Shown here piece by piece: positions 44,208 to 55,869 of a stretch of 64,000 nt of DNA. Source of the stretch: Citrus sinensis (Eukaryota; Streptophyta; Magnoliopsida; Sapindales; Rutaceae); assembly GCF_022201045.2 (NCBI RefSeq), contig NC_068561.1:12487001-12551000 (forward strand). Direction: 5' to 3'. The position numbers were made by a program, and so were the translations under genes. Below the pieces are notes generated by a model. It was not told the origin of the DNA and did no database searches. It was given only the letters and a program-made list of their open reading frames with translations. Numbering within the stretch: position 1 is the stretch's first letter; each line of letters opens with the position of its first letter.

Positions 44208-46247
44208 TCATCTCCTTTTATTTTTGCTCCCAAACAACAAAGTGAAGTAAAATAAAACCCTAAATAAGAAGCCAAAGGCAACGGTGATCCAGAAACATTT
44301 CCATTTGCTGATATCCGTTACCCCTTTCTGCTCCAGTAATTTCATCCCAGTGGTCACACATGTCGAGCTTGTAATGTTATGACCCAACACATTACTCATG
44401 TTTTCTAATAACTTGATCTTCGTATCAAAAGGGAGACCTTCGAATGGTGTGTCATCAAAGACCTGCACCCCGCTAACAAAGCATTTCGAGGGATCGCCAA
44501 ATTCATTTTGTAGAACACCTTGGAATGGATATTTCACTAGAGAAACGTAATGAAACCATATCCAATACGGAGGAATTTCATCGCGAGGAATGTAGAATCC
44601 ACAGAAGAGAAGAAAGTAACCTAAAATGGCAACCACAATGGTGAAACCAATGATAATATGGGACACAAGTCCGGCAATGAATGCCATGAATGAACTTCCA
44701 GCCCAAAATGAAGCAAAGATTGTGATGAAGAAGAAGAGGAACCCAGAGAACCCACCGGAAAGGCCAACAGCCCAAAAGGTTGTTACCGCGAAGGTGATAG
44801 AGAGGGTGGTAATGGGAGGCATTGAGACGAGAGAATGAGCAAATACATATGACGAGTGGCGGTATGTATTGTAAGAAGTTTCTCTAATGAATATGTCTCG
44901 TTCTTGAAGAAGTGCAGGGATTTCTCTTGCACAAATGTAGAATATTGTGGTCATGGCAAATGCGAAAAACCCTAATCTTTTTAGCGCCCCTTTTGGGGAA
45001 TCTTGGAGTTTCCAAAAAAGTGTGGCCAAGATAAAACCAGTGACAAGAACTGACCCGAAGCGAATTCCAAATAATTCAGGCATTCTTCTTGAGTTTGTGA
45101 GCAATCTTTTTGAAATAACTATCGTTTCAATCCAAAAAGGATTGGCAAAAGTTTGAACTGATGATGTTAAATTTGAACCATCACTTATAGTTTCGCCAGC
45201 AGAGACTAGTTTGCCTTTTGAAATGCTTGCCTTGATGGCATCTTTAAGTGAAACGTTGGCGTTTTCCGGGACTTTATTTCCATTCTTTTTGGTGACCTGC
45301 CATGACTCATTGAATTCAACTAAGCTTGTGATTCCATCTGAAGAGCTCTCTTCAAGCTCACGCATCAAATCCAGAGCAAACTCTATTTTGTTCTCATTCT
45401 CAGGAACCGGATGCCCAAATTCCGCAAAGAATTGTGCAAGATTGCTCGGTGTTTCGTTGTACACACTCTGTCCATGTGAGAGGATGATCAAACGGTCTAG
45501 CAAGCTCAAGATTCTGTAACTTGGCTGGTGTATAGACATGATCACGATGCTTCCACTCTTTGCAATACGCTGCAGGACATTAACAACCATAAATGCACTC
45601 GTTGAATCAAGCCCAGATGTGGGTTCATCCAGGAGCAAGAGAATTGGGTCATGAATTATATGGATTCCAATTGAAACCCGCCTGCGTTCTCCTCCTGATA
45701 CGCCTCTGTGTCTTTCATCACCTATAAAAGTCTTTGCTGCGCTTCGCAATCCGAGTTGACTAATCAGAGCTTCAACTCTTTCTTGTTTCTTGGTCTTGGT
45801 GACAGAGCGTGGAAGCCTGAACTCCGCGGCGAACATAAGGGTCTCCTCTACAGTTAACATTGGAAACAAAAGATCATCTTGCATCACATAAGCAGATATG
45901 ATCTTCAGAAGCTTTGACTCTAAAACTTCTCCATTCAAAGTCACAGCCCCTTGCAAGCTCTCTTTCTCTATGCGGCCCGCAAGAGCGTCCATCAGAGTTG
46001 TTTTACCGGCGCCACTAGCTCCTAGAATCGCCATTATTTCACCTTCTCGTGCTTGGCCAGAAATATTGTCCAGTAAAAGTTTGGTATTTGGCTCTTGTGA
46101 GCCAGCAAATTTGGCCTTCCAAAAAAATGGAAGCTGTAGTTGTTTGCTAACTTGGACCCTGTATGATAAATTGTCAAATGAAAGACTATTGAAGAGGAGG
46201 TTATCGTCGGCAATTGATGTTGTAGGTGACATTTTAAGGTTTGCCAT
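44208..46247 (-). CDS. ABCG-family half-size ABC transporter
   Basis: Intronless, 679 residues, starting MANLKMSPTTS. The nucleotide-binding domain comes first: Walker A GASGAGKT at 76-83, signature VSGGERRR at 183-190, Walker B LLLLDEP at about 203-209 and the SIHQPS block. It is followed by a linker (about 300-390) and six membrane spans, with the conserved REIPALLQERDIF before span 3 and a long loop with Cys residues (GDPSKCFVSG, TSSTCVTTG) before the last span. Domain order and motifs define an ABCG half-transporter that must dimerise. It resembles the intronless plant clade around ABCG1, 2, 6, 16 and 20, which export lipid or wax precursors for suberin and pollen wall. It is somewhat shorter at the N-terminus than those. 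Substrate is not deducible. No breaks are seen. Confidence 0.95.
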   Translation of the reverse strand: MANLKMSPTTSIADDNLLFNSLSFDNLSYRVQVSKQLQLPFFWKAKFAGSQEPNTKLLLDNISGQAREGEIMAILGASGAGKTTLMDALAGRIEKESLQGAVTLNGEVLESKLLKIISAYVMQDDLLFPMLTVEETLMFAAEFRLPRSVTKTKKQERVEALISQLGLRSAAKTFIGDERHRGVSGGERRRVSIGIHIIHDPILLLLDEPTSGLDSTSAFMVVNVLQRIAKSGSIVIMSIHQPSYRILSLLDRLIILSHGQSVYNETPSNLAQFFAEFGHPVPENENKIEFALDLMRELEESSSDGITSLVEFNESWQVTKKNGNKVPENANVSLKDAIKASISKGKLVSAGETISDGSNLTSSVQTFANPFWIETIVISKRLLTNSRRMPELFGIRFGSVLVTGFILATLFWKLQDSPKGALKRLGFFAFAMTTIFYICAREIPALLQERDIFIRETSYNTYRHSSYVFAHSLVSMPPITTLSITFAVTTFWAVGLSGGFSGFLFFFITIFASFWAGSSFMAFIAGLVSHIIIGFTIVVAILGYFLLFCGFYIPRDEIPPYWIWFHYVSLVKYPFQGVLQNEFGDPSKCFVSGVQVFDDTPFEGLPFDTKIKLLENMSNVLGHNITSSTCVTTGMKLLEQKGVTDISKWKCFWITVAFGFLFRVLFYFTLLFGSKNKRR

Positions 46248-47529
46248 TAGAAAATGATTGTGTTACTATGAATATATGTAGTTTGATTACTTGTTGAGGA
46301 TAAGTATAAATACAAACTTCGTGGGATTTGAATGGCATTTAAAACAGTTCTTATTACTCGTGGCCTAGGGCTTGTAAGAAATAATTGAGAGGCTAGTGTT
46401 TTTATAAAGACTTTCCTTTAAGCCAAACAATCAATGGCCGAGTTGTTTGGGTTTCTCACCAAGTGAAGATTTGATTATGGATGATAAAATGTTGGGGCTT
46501 GGATTGGGTTTGGAAAAGCCCGAGTCCCGCCCCAGCATCGCTTTTGTCCGCCAGGATTCGCATGGGATGGGTCGGACATTAGAGTCAGAATTTTATATTT
46601 TATATTAAAAAAAATTCATTATATTTATAAATTTATAGTATTTTAAACTTTAAATATAAGTTATGGGTGGGTCAAATAATTGTTCTATTTTAATTAAAGT
46701 AAAACATTTTTTTTTAAATTTTTTTATATATTTATACTTGAATTTTGTAGGTGAAGCCCAATCTTGGTCTGAATGTTAATAAAACATACTTAGGTCAAGC
46801 TAAGCCCGGCCCAAACTATTGAGTTTTGGGCCGGGCATTTCTCCCATCCCCCTAGATTTGATTGACAAAGACTCAATGTCATTCTTTGCATATTATTACA
46901 AGTTGAATTAGATTTCATATTTATTACCTTATATTTTCAAAGTTATACTCTGTAGATCTTTAGGCTCTGTGATAATTAATAGTATGAATCTGAACCTTAG
47001 TAACCTTATGTATCTATAATATTAAAAGATAATACTTAAAAAAAAAGTCCTAATCTTTACACTTAGTTTATAATTTTTCTTTTAAGTTATAGTCTAAAGA
47101 AATTTGTGTGAACGGCGTTTGAATCCTAAAACTCTTACTTTCATACGAGATTTTACCAACTGGTTGGCATGTGCATCCAAATTTAAAAATCAAAATTCTA
47201 ATATATTAGAAAAATAAACTCCAATAGTAAATAATAAGATGAATATGGGTGGCTATGTTATCAAAATCTACAGCACAATCATTTTTACCCAATATTTTTC
47301 TTTCCATTCTTTCATTTTAATTTTCCCATTTGTGATCATTACAAGCTAATTTGTTTTATTTGTTATGTTCCGTGGGAAATTGGTATACCTTAACTATGTT
47401 GCATACTCAAATAATGTCCATAGAAGTTGTATAAATCAATCAACTTAATTACCAGAAAAACCAAAACTTGGCTACGCGAAAATCTTGACATGAAGTACTT
47501 GCAGCTTACACAGTTATGGATCAGAGTTA
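46248..47529. other. Promoter of the ABCG gene and spacer with a possible eroded transposon
   Basis: The first 150 bp hold the ABCG 5' UTR and promoter (TATA-like TATAAATAC near 46303 on the plus strand). From about 46490 to 46855 there are GC-rich, GGCCCGGG-like ends around an AT-rich core, suggesting an eroded hAT-like element, but I cannot match inverted ends. The rest is AT-rich spacer. Confidence 0.45.
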
Positions 47530-47728
47530 GGGTTATTTTTAGGGACCTCCCCTGAGGTTTAGTGTATTAACAGTTGGATAGAAAGTATTCATGTAATTTC
47601 AAAGACCTCCCCTAACGTTAATACAAAAATACGTATAACGTTACTATAAAGGGTAAATACGTAAAAATAAATTTAAAATTTAAACAAAAACAAAATTCAA
47701 ACAAATACAAAGACAACTGAACGGAATA

Positions 47729-48489
47729 ATGGCAGCCCCTTCTCCACGGGAAGAAAACGTATACATGGCAAAACTTGCGGAGCAAGCCGAGTGGTACGAG
47801 GAGATGGTCCAATACATGGAAAAAGTCATCGTCTCTGCCTCGACCAGCGAGGAACCTCCTCTCCGTTGCCTACAAGAACGTCATCGGCGCACGGCGTGCC
47901 TCCTGGTGCATCGTGTCCTCCATCGAGCATTAGGACGAGTCGCACGGCAACCAGGACCATGTCTCCGTGATTAAGGAGTACAGATCGAAGATCGAAGCCG
48001 AGTTGACGGAGATTTGTGGCGGGATCTTGAAATTATTGGACCAGAAATTGGTTCCCACCGCTCTCGCTGCCGATTCCAAGGTGTTTTATTTAAAGGTGAA
48101 GGGTGATTATCTACTCAGGTTTAAGATTGTCTGCTTGCTTGATTGCCCTTGCGTCTCCTCTCTGTTTTTGTTTTTTGAGTCTTTTTCCTTTTGGCCTTTT
48201 CCTCTTTTGTTTTATTTTTTTCACCTCTTTTTGGAAGTTTCTCGTCACTCTCCTCTCATGGCTGTTGCGTTTACACCAAAAATACTTCATAACTTGATAT
48301 CATTTTAGATTCCAAAACTCATCACTCACGCGCTCCCAAAAAATAAATTGATTCTCAATTCTGTTTTTTTCCTTTCTAAATTCTAATTTTGGTTTTGACA
48401 TGAGTTTGCTTAACTTGGCTGAGTTTAAGACTGGTGATGAGAGGAAAGTCGCCGTTGAGAATACTCTTAATGCCTATAAATTTGCTCAG
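47729..48489 (+). pseudogene. Captured 14-3-3 (GF14) gene fragment
   Basis: Exon 1 begins [28 protein letters not shown], the standard start of a plant 14-3-3 protein. After STSEE a small deletion shifts the frame; the sequence resumes as [19 protein letters not shown], reaches a TAG where a Gln is usual (about 47933), then reads [19 protein letters not shown] to FYLKVKGDY (about 48100). An intron-like stretch follows, and exon 2 (about 48405-48489) reads LAEFKTGDERKVAVENTL up to a GT donor. Only the first part of the roughly 250-residue protein is present. The breaks rule out a working 14-3-3 protein, though transcription is possible. Confidence 0.9.
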
Positions 48490-48657
48490 GTTTAATCTAT
48501 TTGCACTACGATTATTTATTTTTTTATTACTTTGAAATGTGGAGTATTTGTTGTTTTGTGTTTTAAAATTATTTTAGATGCTGCATTATCCATTTTCTTT
48601 AAGCATGTTTGATCTAAAATTTTGTTTGGTAAGGATGGGCTTATATACCGTGACTAA

Positions 48658-48732
48658 GAACAAAGGATAAAAAATGAATGCAGAACAAAGGATAAAAAAT
48701 GAATGCAGAACAAAGGATCATAAATGAATGCT
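48658..48732. repeat. Three tandem 25-bp units inside the Pack-MULE
   Basis: Units of GAACAAAGGATAAAAAATGA plus GTGCA-like ends start at 48658, 48683 and 48708. The first two are identical and the third differs at three places. They lie between the 14-3-3 fragment and the right inverted end. Confidence 0.85.
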
Positions 48733-48932
48733 AATAAGGCTACGTTAAGAGCGTAACCTCCTCTATGTTAAAAATATATTTTTACGGCAAGGGCATTTTT
48801 GGAATTTCAATAGTCAACTGACGGTCCACTTAACGAAATACTAACGTCAGGGGAGGTCCCTGTAATTATATGAATACTTTCTATCCAACTGTCAATACAC
48901 TAAACCTCAGGGGAGGTTTCTAAAAATAACCC

Positions 48933-49900
48933 ATCAAAGTTATTACGAGAGATGGTGTAGTAGTGAGACAATTGGCGCGTGTACATTATTGGGGTTCACG
49001 AGATAAAAACCACAAGCAATTTGAAATTCAAAAGATAGAATGACTATGGTAAGGCCATTTACATCTTAAAGGGTGGGGATATTTGAACCTATTAATTTTT
49101 TTATTAATACTCTCTTTTAATTAAGAATTTTGTTATGTAAATAATTTTTTTTAAAAATATTTTGTTAACTGTTTCTTTTTTTTTCAATTTCACAAGTTCC
49201 GGTAAATTCATTTAGATATATATTTTTTTGTTGCAAATAATTGGTTTCACTAATTAAGAGGACCGAAACATACCATTTAAAAATGGACATCAAGTCGCAT
49301 GTGTAGGGACGACCAAAATTCTGCGAGGAGACCAGAATCAGGTCCTTTGATCTTGAGGCCTCAATTATTTTCGGATCGTTGAGCACCGCCTGAAAAATTG
49401 GCCATAACGTCTATGCACGTCCAAGCATTATAACTGCAGCTCAATAACTACACAATAACAAATACATTAACTCATAATTCAAGCAGCACATTTAATCTAG
49501 TAACAACCGCACATTGAAAAAGACATGATAATCTCAGGTGCCTATAAGAACCTTGGAAAATCCTAAAAATGGGACTTTTTTCGAGGTGGAGAAGTTTACT
49601 TAAAAAGCGAAATCAATTCTGAACCAGAAAAAGAGAAAAAAAAGTAATTAAGATCACGAGAGGAGTGATATTAGTTGCTTACAAGAAAACTCGATTACTG
49701 AATTGAGCATTCGAGGGTTTTCATTGGAAAAAATTCAGCGCCCCCTAACAGTTTTCTATTGTTCTACATAATGACGAAGTAAGGCGACAGTTTCCAGTTC
49801 CATCAGAACAACAATTAGCAATTCCCCATCAAAACAAATTCAAGTGTTGATGAGGCAACCTAGTTGCTATCATAAACTCGACTAGATTTCAGCATCAACA
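48933..49900. other. Possible 5' LTR of the TAT-type gypsy element
   Basis: Sequence just left of the primer-binding-site-like motif at about 49903. Its right part should be the 5' LTR of the gypsy element, but its left end and a matching 3' LTR are not visible, so I cannot delimit it. No gene is seen. Confidence 0.4.
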
Positions 49901-49902
49901 CT

Positions 49903-49924
49903 TTAGCGTCGTCTATGGGGAGCT
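49903..49924 (+). promoter_or_regulatory. Eroded TAT-type primer-binding site
   Basis: TTAGCGTCGTCTATGGGGA resembles the conserved primer-binding region of TAT-lineage gypsy elements, TTGGCGCCGTCTGTGGGGA, with four differences, and lies just before gag. Confidence 0.65.
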
Positions 49925-49970
49925 TACCAAAAGCTGCTGGCAACCAAATAAATTGACAATAGGACAAGCA

Positions 49971-52900
49971 AAATGAATCTCAGAGGAAACAAAGCCCATG
50001 GAACTAATTCTGGAGTGATTGAACCTACTGTTTCACAGGATACGACAAATGAAGAAAGGGAGACGTTGATGTGCGAGCAAATAGAGAGAATTAGGAAACA
50101 GATAGAGGCCCTCACTGCTGGCCTTCAAGAATTGAGGGAAGGGTAGAGAGGAGTTGGGGCGAAATTCCAAGCAGAAAACCCCGATGTCTTTAGCCCTAGT
50201 AATGGAGTTACCCAAGGTGAATGGAGCCATGATGAAAAGGTTCGGCTCCGTAGTGATAAGAGTATTTGGGTGGAAGACCAGCTAGGAGAGAATAAGAGCC
50301 AATTAAACACAGAGAGAGGAACATGTGCTAGGGAGAGTATTGAGACAGTACCTAAATGATATAGAGTGAGAATGTGACCAGGTCGTGGCACGAAACCCAA
50401 ATAACATTGTAGAGTTAGAGGGGGAAATTGCGTAGATTAGCTTTGGTGATTGACGAGCTGCAAGGGCGGCGGAAGGCACCAAGTTACAGAATTATACTAG
50501 GCAATTGTTGTAATTAATTCAAATATTATGGGTGTCAATGTGCAAGTGTACACAACAAGTAATATAATAATAAGTATTCAAGATCGTCTATATAGGGATT
50601 GATGTTATTAGATTTGCTAAAGCAATTTCAATAGTGTAGTTTTGTTTTAATTAAAAATAAAAACAATAAATAATTTTTCACGTCACACACGAGAATAAAA
50701 TCAATGGGAATAGAGTAGTTGAGTGAATAAGCTCTCTTAATGATTTTGACTATTTTTCTAATGTTTGGCTCGATTGGTACAGTATCTGCTACAACACTAG
50801 GCAGAATCCTTATGTATCATCAGCTGTTGTATGTTGGAAATATTATATCTATATGCAACCTAATAGTGATAAGTTATTATGCCAATATAAGATATAGTAT
50901 TACCCGTTTAGGTTTTAATTACCCTACAAAGTGAATCCCTATGTCTAGTTCATCACTAATTTTAAATTAAGTATGACTTTTTTGAAATTAAGTAAAACTC
51001 AATCTAGGAAATCCAATCTAAAATCAAGTATTGTTCTGATATGTTCTACTAAGATAGGCCTTTTTGTGGCTCTTTCTTAACTAGTATCATTAAATAGTTG
51101 ATCAGCTGAAATAATAAATAGAAATAAATACTATAAAATAAAATGCTATAGTAAATATGCAACAACACATATATTCAGTCAATAAACCATCAATATTGTT
51201 TATCACTCAACCACCTATAAATTTAATTCATGGTTTGCGAAAGAAATATAAAGAACAAAGTTTCAGCCATCAAAGACATCCTCACAACTAAAAAGTAAAC
51301 AAGAAAACAAGAGAAGAATAAGAAGGACTAAGTTCCCGATTGATTTATGTAAATTCTCCTCTTGTGCAGCCTTCAACCTCTCTCTTGAATTCTATTTTTC
51401 TTCTGTTTCTTTGTGGTTTTTCTCTTTGGGTGACGGCTCTCCTTTTTCTTTATGATGTGTGCTCCTTTTATAGTTGAAAATTAGGTTAAACGAAAGTTTA
51501 GGACTTGTATCTTCTAGATTAGGAAACTGCAAATCGCAATATTCTGAGTATCTCTCGCGAAATCTTCTCTGTCGTTGTTCTAGGATTGCTACAGCAACGG
51601 ATGCTACAGTAACGGCTACAACAACTGCACTGTTCTAAATTTGTTTCAATTCTTCTGTAGTCAAGTTCTTTTCCACCTTTTGCAAGCTTATTGCAGCAGC
51701 ATTCTTTCCTTGAAATTTGAGCTTCCAATCACATACAATTATGCACATAATTCAAGCACACAAAATTATTTTAAAATAATGCAAAATTGATTAAAGATAG
51801 ACTAAACTATATGTTTATGCAAAATATAACTAAAATGCAATGAAAACATGTAATTTTCTGTTTAAGTCATCATTATTTTAGTCTAAAAATGATATGATAA
51901 CTCTCATTTCATAGAGTTATCAACAATAAATCGCCTCTTTCAGAAGAAATCATGAGCACAGTAATTCCACAGGATTTTCGATTCTCTAACCTCAAATATT
52001 TTGGGAAGAGTGATCCCTTAGTTCATATTGAGCGTTTTAATTATATGACGGGGGTGCAAGGTTTGCAAGCCTAGAGGTGTAGAGTGTTCCCGTTAACTTT
52101 GGAAAGGCGTGTGTGGGAGTGGTACCGAAAATTACCTCGAGGTAGTATCAAAAGCTTAGAATAGATATGCCGAGAATTTGTAGAACAATTCTGCTAGGCG
52201 GTAGCTCTAAAAAATGATATGATGGAGTTATTGGGGATTAAATAGGGAAAGAATGAGACCCTTAGGGAGTTTTTAAATAGGTATGATTGCGTTGTTCTTG
52301 ACCTTGGAGTCTTTAACCATCTACAAGCTTTGAAAGGGCTTAAAGATAGGGTAAAGATAGGGCGTCTCTGGTATAACTTAAGAAATCCCGCCATACAATC
52401 GTACTTAGCAGACGAAGAAAGACATTGAAATCGAAGAAGAAAAGATAGCGAGATTGTAGGTTGAACAACTCGAGGACTTGAAGAAAAAAGAGAAAAAAGT
52501 CGAAAAAGTGGGTGGGCATATTAACTGAAGTGCTAAACCATCCTTAAGCGAATGACCAGGTGGTCGAGCACTCCCTTATCAGCCCCGTTAGAGGCCAACT
52601 CACTTCCAGCACAGTAGGATCCCACCTCCTCGATCTCTCTGTGGCGATCAATAGAGAGAACCTAACCAACCGTATAAGCACCCTTAGTATAATGCTCCGA
52701 TAGCTCATTATCCACCAGACACCAGATTTAACAGACCAAACTCCTCATCACCTAGCCACACACATAGAGGGTTCCCCAAGGACAGGGCTATGTAGACGAT
52801 CGTCCAAAGTCCGATGTACAAATAATATACTCATTTGAAAGTCCTTTTAGAAGAACTATATCACATGATCAAAGATCGTGGCTTGTTATATCCTTCAATC

Positions 52901-54388
52901 CCAATAGTAAAAATGGCCAATAACCGAGATAGAAGCAGATTCTATGAATTCTATAACACCCATGGACATACAACAATGCAGTGTTGAGGCCTCAAATATT
53001 TGGATAGTTTCATTGATGGCGCTCATCTAGTAGCAGATTTGCAGTTTAGAATAGAAGAGAATGCTGGAGATGTTAAAGATGAACAGGCCACAGTTAGAGT
53101 CCTTGCGGGAGGCCTAACTTTGGTCGGAGATTCAAACAAGTCCAAGAAGAACTACTCAAGATTTGCGATGACGAGCAATGATGTCTTATTTAACGTACCA
53201 GCTACGAAGTGAGTGAAGACCAGACATGTACCCATTATATGGATTGATGATTATGAGGAGAGGGTGTTGCACCTATATTAAGATGCTCTGGTGATTAGCG
53301 CTGTTGTTGCAAGCAAAACGTTCCACCGGATACTCGTAGATATTAGGAGCTCGATAGACGTTTTATTTAAATCGACCTTGGATGAAATAAGTATTATAGA
53401 TCTAAAGCTGGAGAGCACTAGCGCATCCTTGAAGGGGTTTAGTGGGGGATGTTGAGTCTTCTTAGTGTGGTTGAATTGCTTGTCACAATAGGCTCCACTC
53501 CATCTCAAAAGATCATGATGTTAGATTTCGTGATAGTTGATGAAGATAGCCTATATCAAATAATCTTGGGCAGACTTTTCTTAAGAGTTAGTTGAGTTGT
53601 AATATCTAATTATTATTTAGCTCTTAGATATCGGGTTAATGGTGTTGTGTGTATTGTAAAGGGAGATCAAAGGATTGCCCAGACCTACTATACAACATCA
53701 GCAATGGAAACAATGCAGATCACCTCGCCGGATGCCCAAGGAGATGCTAAAAAGGGTAGGCATGGGTCGGTTGAAGAGATTGAAATAATGAGTATAAAGC
53801 AAGAAGATCTAGAAAAAGCTGTTAAGATTGGGTCAAATCTAGAAGATGAGGTTAAAGAAAAAGTTGTTGCACTGTTTATAAACATATACATTTGCCTGGT
53901 CACAGGGTGACATGCTAGGAGTAGATCCTATGATCGCCTACTATAAGTTAGCTATTAAGAAGAATTTTCTACCAGTGAAGCAGAAGAGGAGGCGTTTCAA
54001 TCAAGAGAAGTACGATGCCATAAGCGTTGAGGTGAAGAAGCTATTGTGAGTAGGTTTATGAAGGAGGTTGAGTATCTCGAGTGGATCTCCAATGTTGTTC
54101 TATTGAATAAGTCGAATGGAAAGTGGCGAATGTGTGTGGATTTCATAAATCTCAACAAGGCATGCTTGAAGGATAATTTCTTGTTACCTAAAATTGATCA
54201 ACTAATTGATTCAACAGCCGGTCATGGTCTGCTTAGTTTCATGGATGCTTTCTCGGGTTACAACCAGATACAATTGTTTGAGTATGACGAGGAGTATACT
54301 ATTTTTATTACAAATGTTGGTTTATGCTGCTACAAGGTGATGCCTTTTGGCCTTAAGAATGTGGTGCAACGTACCAGAGGTTGGTCAA
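49971..54388 (+). pseudogene. TAT-type gag, protease and first part of RT (disrupted)
   Basis: The gag start lies at about 49970-50500. After the first solo LTR, gag continues from 51928 with a DPLVHIERFN-like block, WYRKLPRGSIKS (52115) and ETLREFLNRYD (52260), then a FYEFYNTHGHTTMQC block (52940). The protease region has EDALVI-like and FHRILVDIRSSIDVLF (53330-53370), with Arg where the family has the catalytic-site Gly neighbourhood. RT begins at about 54040 (EVEYLEWISNVVLLNKSNGK) and runs to PFGLKNV (54360). About ten stops and shifts interrupt it. The first solo LTR lies within the span 50506-51922. Confidence 0.8.
50506..51922 (-). repeat. Solo LTR A, family with TGATAACTC start
   Basis: 1417 bp, read on the minus strand from TGATAACTCTATGAAATGAG to AATTACAACA. 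Flanks GCAAT (50501-50505) and ACAAT (51923-51927) form a 5-bp duplication with one mismatch. It matches LTR C (60854-62305) along most of its length in inverse orientation, including GTGTACACTTGCACATTGAC and GACGATCTTGAATA-type blocks. The plus-strand ORF at 50740-50934 is a conserved stretch of the LTR, not a gene. Confidence 0.88.
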
Positions 54389-55864
54389 TATTGGTAAATT
54401 TTATAATTAAATGCTACTGATGCCAATGCGCAAGTATACACAACAAGTAATAAAGTGATGAATATTCAAGATCGTCTCCACAGGGATTGATGTCACTTGA
54501 AATGCTATAGCAATCACAATAGTGCAAACTAACTTAAGTCCGAAGTTAACAAACGTAAAGTATGTTTTATCGTAATTGATGATGGTGAGAGAATAAAGTA
54601 AAACAATACCGTAATAAAATAAACTAAATTAAATGTATCTAAGATTCAATTGAGACTATGGTAGTTGAATGATCAAACTCTCCTTATGGGCTAACTGTTT
54701 TTCATCAAGTTAACACTAGTTGTTACGGCAAGTGCTATAGCACTGGGCAGAATTAATCTGCATCCTCAGGTGTCATGTATTGGAACTCTCATACCCTTAA
54801 ATATATTAGCAATAACCAGTTGCTAATCTACTTATGATATGACCTTATAACCTTTTAGTCTCTCTACCTTACAAGGTGAGCACCTATGTCTAGTGTGTCA
54901 CAAATCTTAACTTCAAGTATAGCCCTTATGGGATTCAAGATAACTTAATCTAGGAAACTTAAATTGAGATCAAGTAATACTATAATAATATCCGCTACGA
55001 CATGCCCTTTTGCGGCTCTATTTTAATTTGAACTATTAAATGGGTGGTCAACCGAAATAACAGTTATATTAATAATAACTACTAGAGTAAAATGCTACAG
55101 CAATGACATAACAACACATAAGAACAGTCAAGAACCCATTAGATTGTTTGTCACTCAACTACAAGCAAATCAAGTTCATATTCTGAATGAGAAAAACAAA
55201 CATCAATATATTGTTCACGGAATACATCAGAACGGTCAAAAAAAGAAGAAAAGTATAAGTTGATAACGGCAAAAAGCAAATCCAAATAACTCTGCAGGAT
55301 TCCTCAATGCTGCTGAAGCCGTTATCTTCAATTCTGATCTTCTTTTCCTTTTTTTTCTTTAATGTATTAATGATAATTCCTTTGCCGCCGTTTTATGTGG
55401 TGCGCGCCCTCATTTTATACTGCAAACTAAGGTAAATAAAAGTTCATGGGCGTGCATGAGTTAAATTAGAAAACATACAGATCACAATTCTGCAGCTGAC
55501 CCGCACTTAAGTTTTCTCCCTCAGTGCTCCCAAATTGCTACAGCACTGGTTGCTCTAACAACAGCTACAACACTGCACTGTTCCCGATTGTGCTTTACTT
55601 CTTTTGCGGCCATCTTCTTTCCTCCTCTTGCTAGTCTAATGTCTCAGCATCCCTTCATGAATTAAGAATTTCTGAAAACCTACAATTATGCACATGTTTT
55701 GAGCACAAATTACTGTGATTCAAGCAAAACTTATTAAGACTCAACTAAAATGAATGTTTATGCCAAATATAACTAAAATGTAATAAAACACCTTATTTGC
55801 TCTCTAAGTGATCTTGATTTAAGTTTAGAATTGATGTAATAACTCTCATTTCATAGAGTTATCA
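54389..55864 (-). repeat. Solo LTR B in the gypsy reverse transcriptase
   Basis: 1476 bp of the same family and orientation as LTR A. A perfect 5-bp duplication GTCAA flanks it (54384-54388 and 55865-55869). The RT frame resumes on its right side. It keeps the TGATAACTCTATGAAATGAG start but its other end is eroded (ATTTACCAATA). Confidence 0.9.
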
Positions 55865-55869
55865 GTCAA

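Larger units (their letters stand above)
47530..48932. mobile_element. Pack-MULE carrying a 14-3-3 gene fragment
   Basis: 1403 bp with long inverted ends. GGGTTATTTTTAG with CACCTCCCC-like blocks begins at 47530, and its inverse ends at 48932. The arms stay similar for about 110 bp, sharing CCTCCCCTGAGGTTTAGTG and TTGGATAGAAAGTATTCAT. The flanks ATCAGAGTTA (47520-47529) and ATCAAAGTTA (48933-48942) form a 10-bp duplication with one mismatch, in the 8-11 bp range of Mutator-like elements. Inside is a 14-3-3 fragment with its intron, so the host gene was copied as genomic DNA. No transposase is present. Confidence 0.9.

Noticed and set aside
46490..46855. Another full hAT-like element
   Set aside because: GC-rich ends look transposon-like, but I could not match inverted termini or flanking duplication.
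50740..50934. ORF MILTIFLMFG..., also seen in inverse at 61821-62009, as a conserved small gene
   Set aside because: It is a stretch of the LTR family shared by solo LTR A and LTR C, not a gene.
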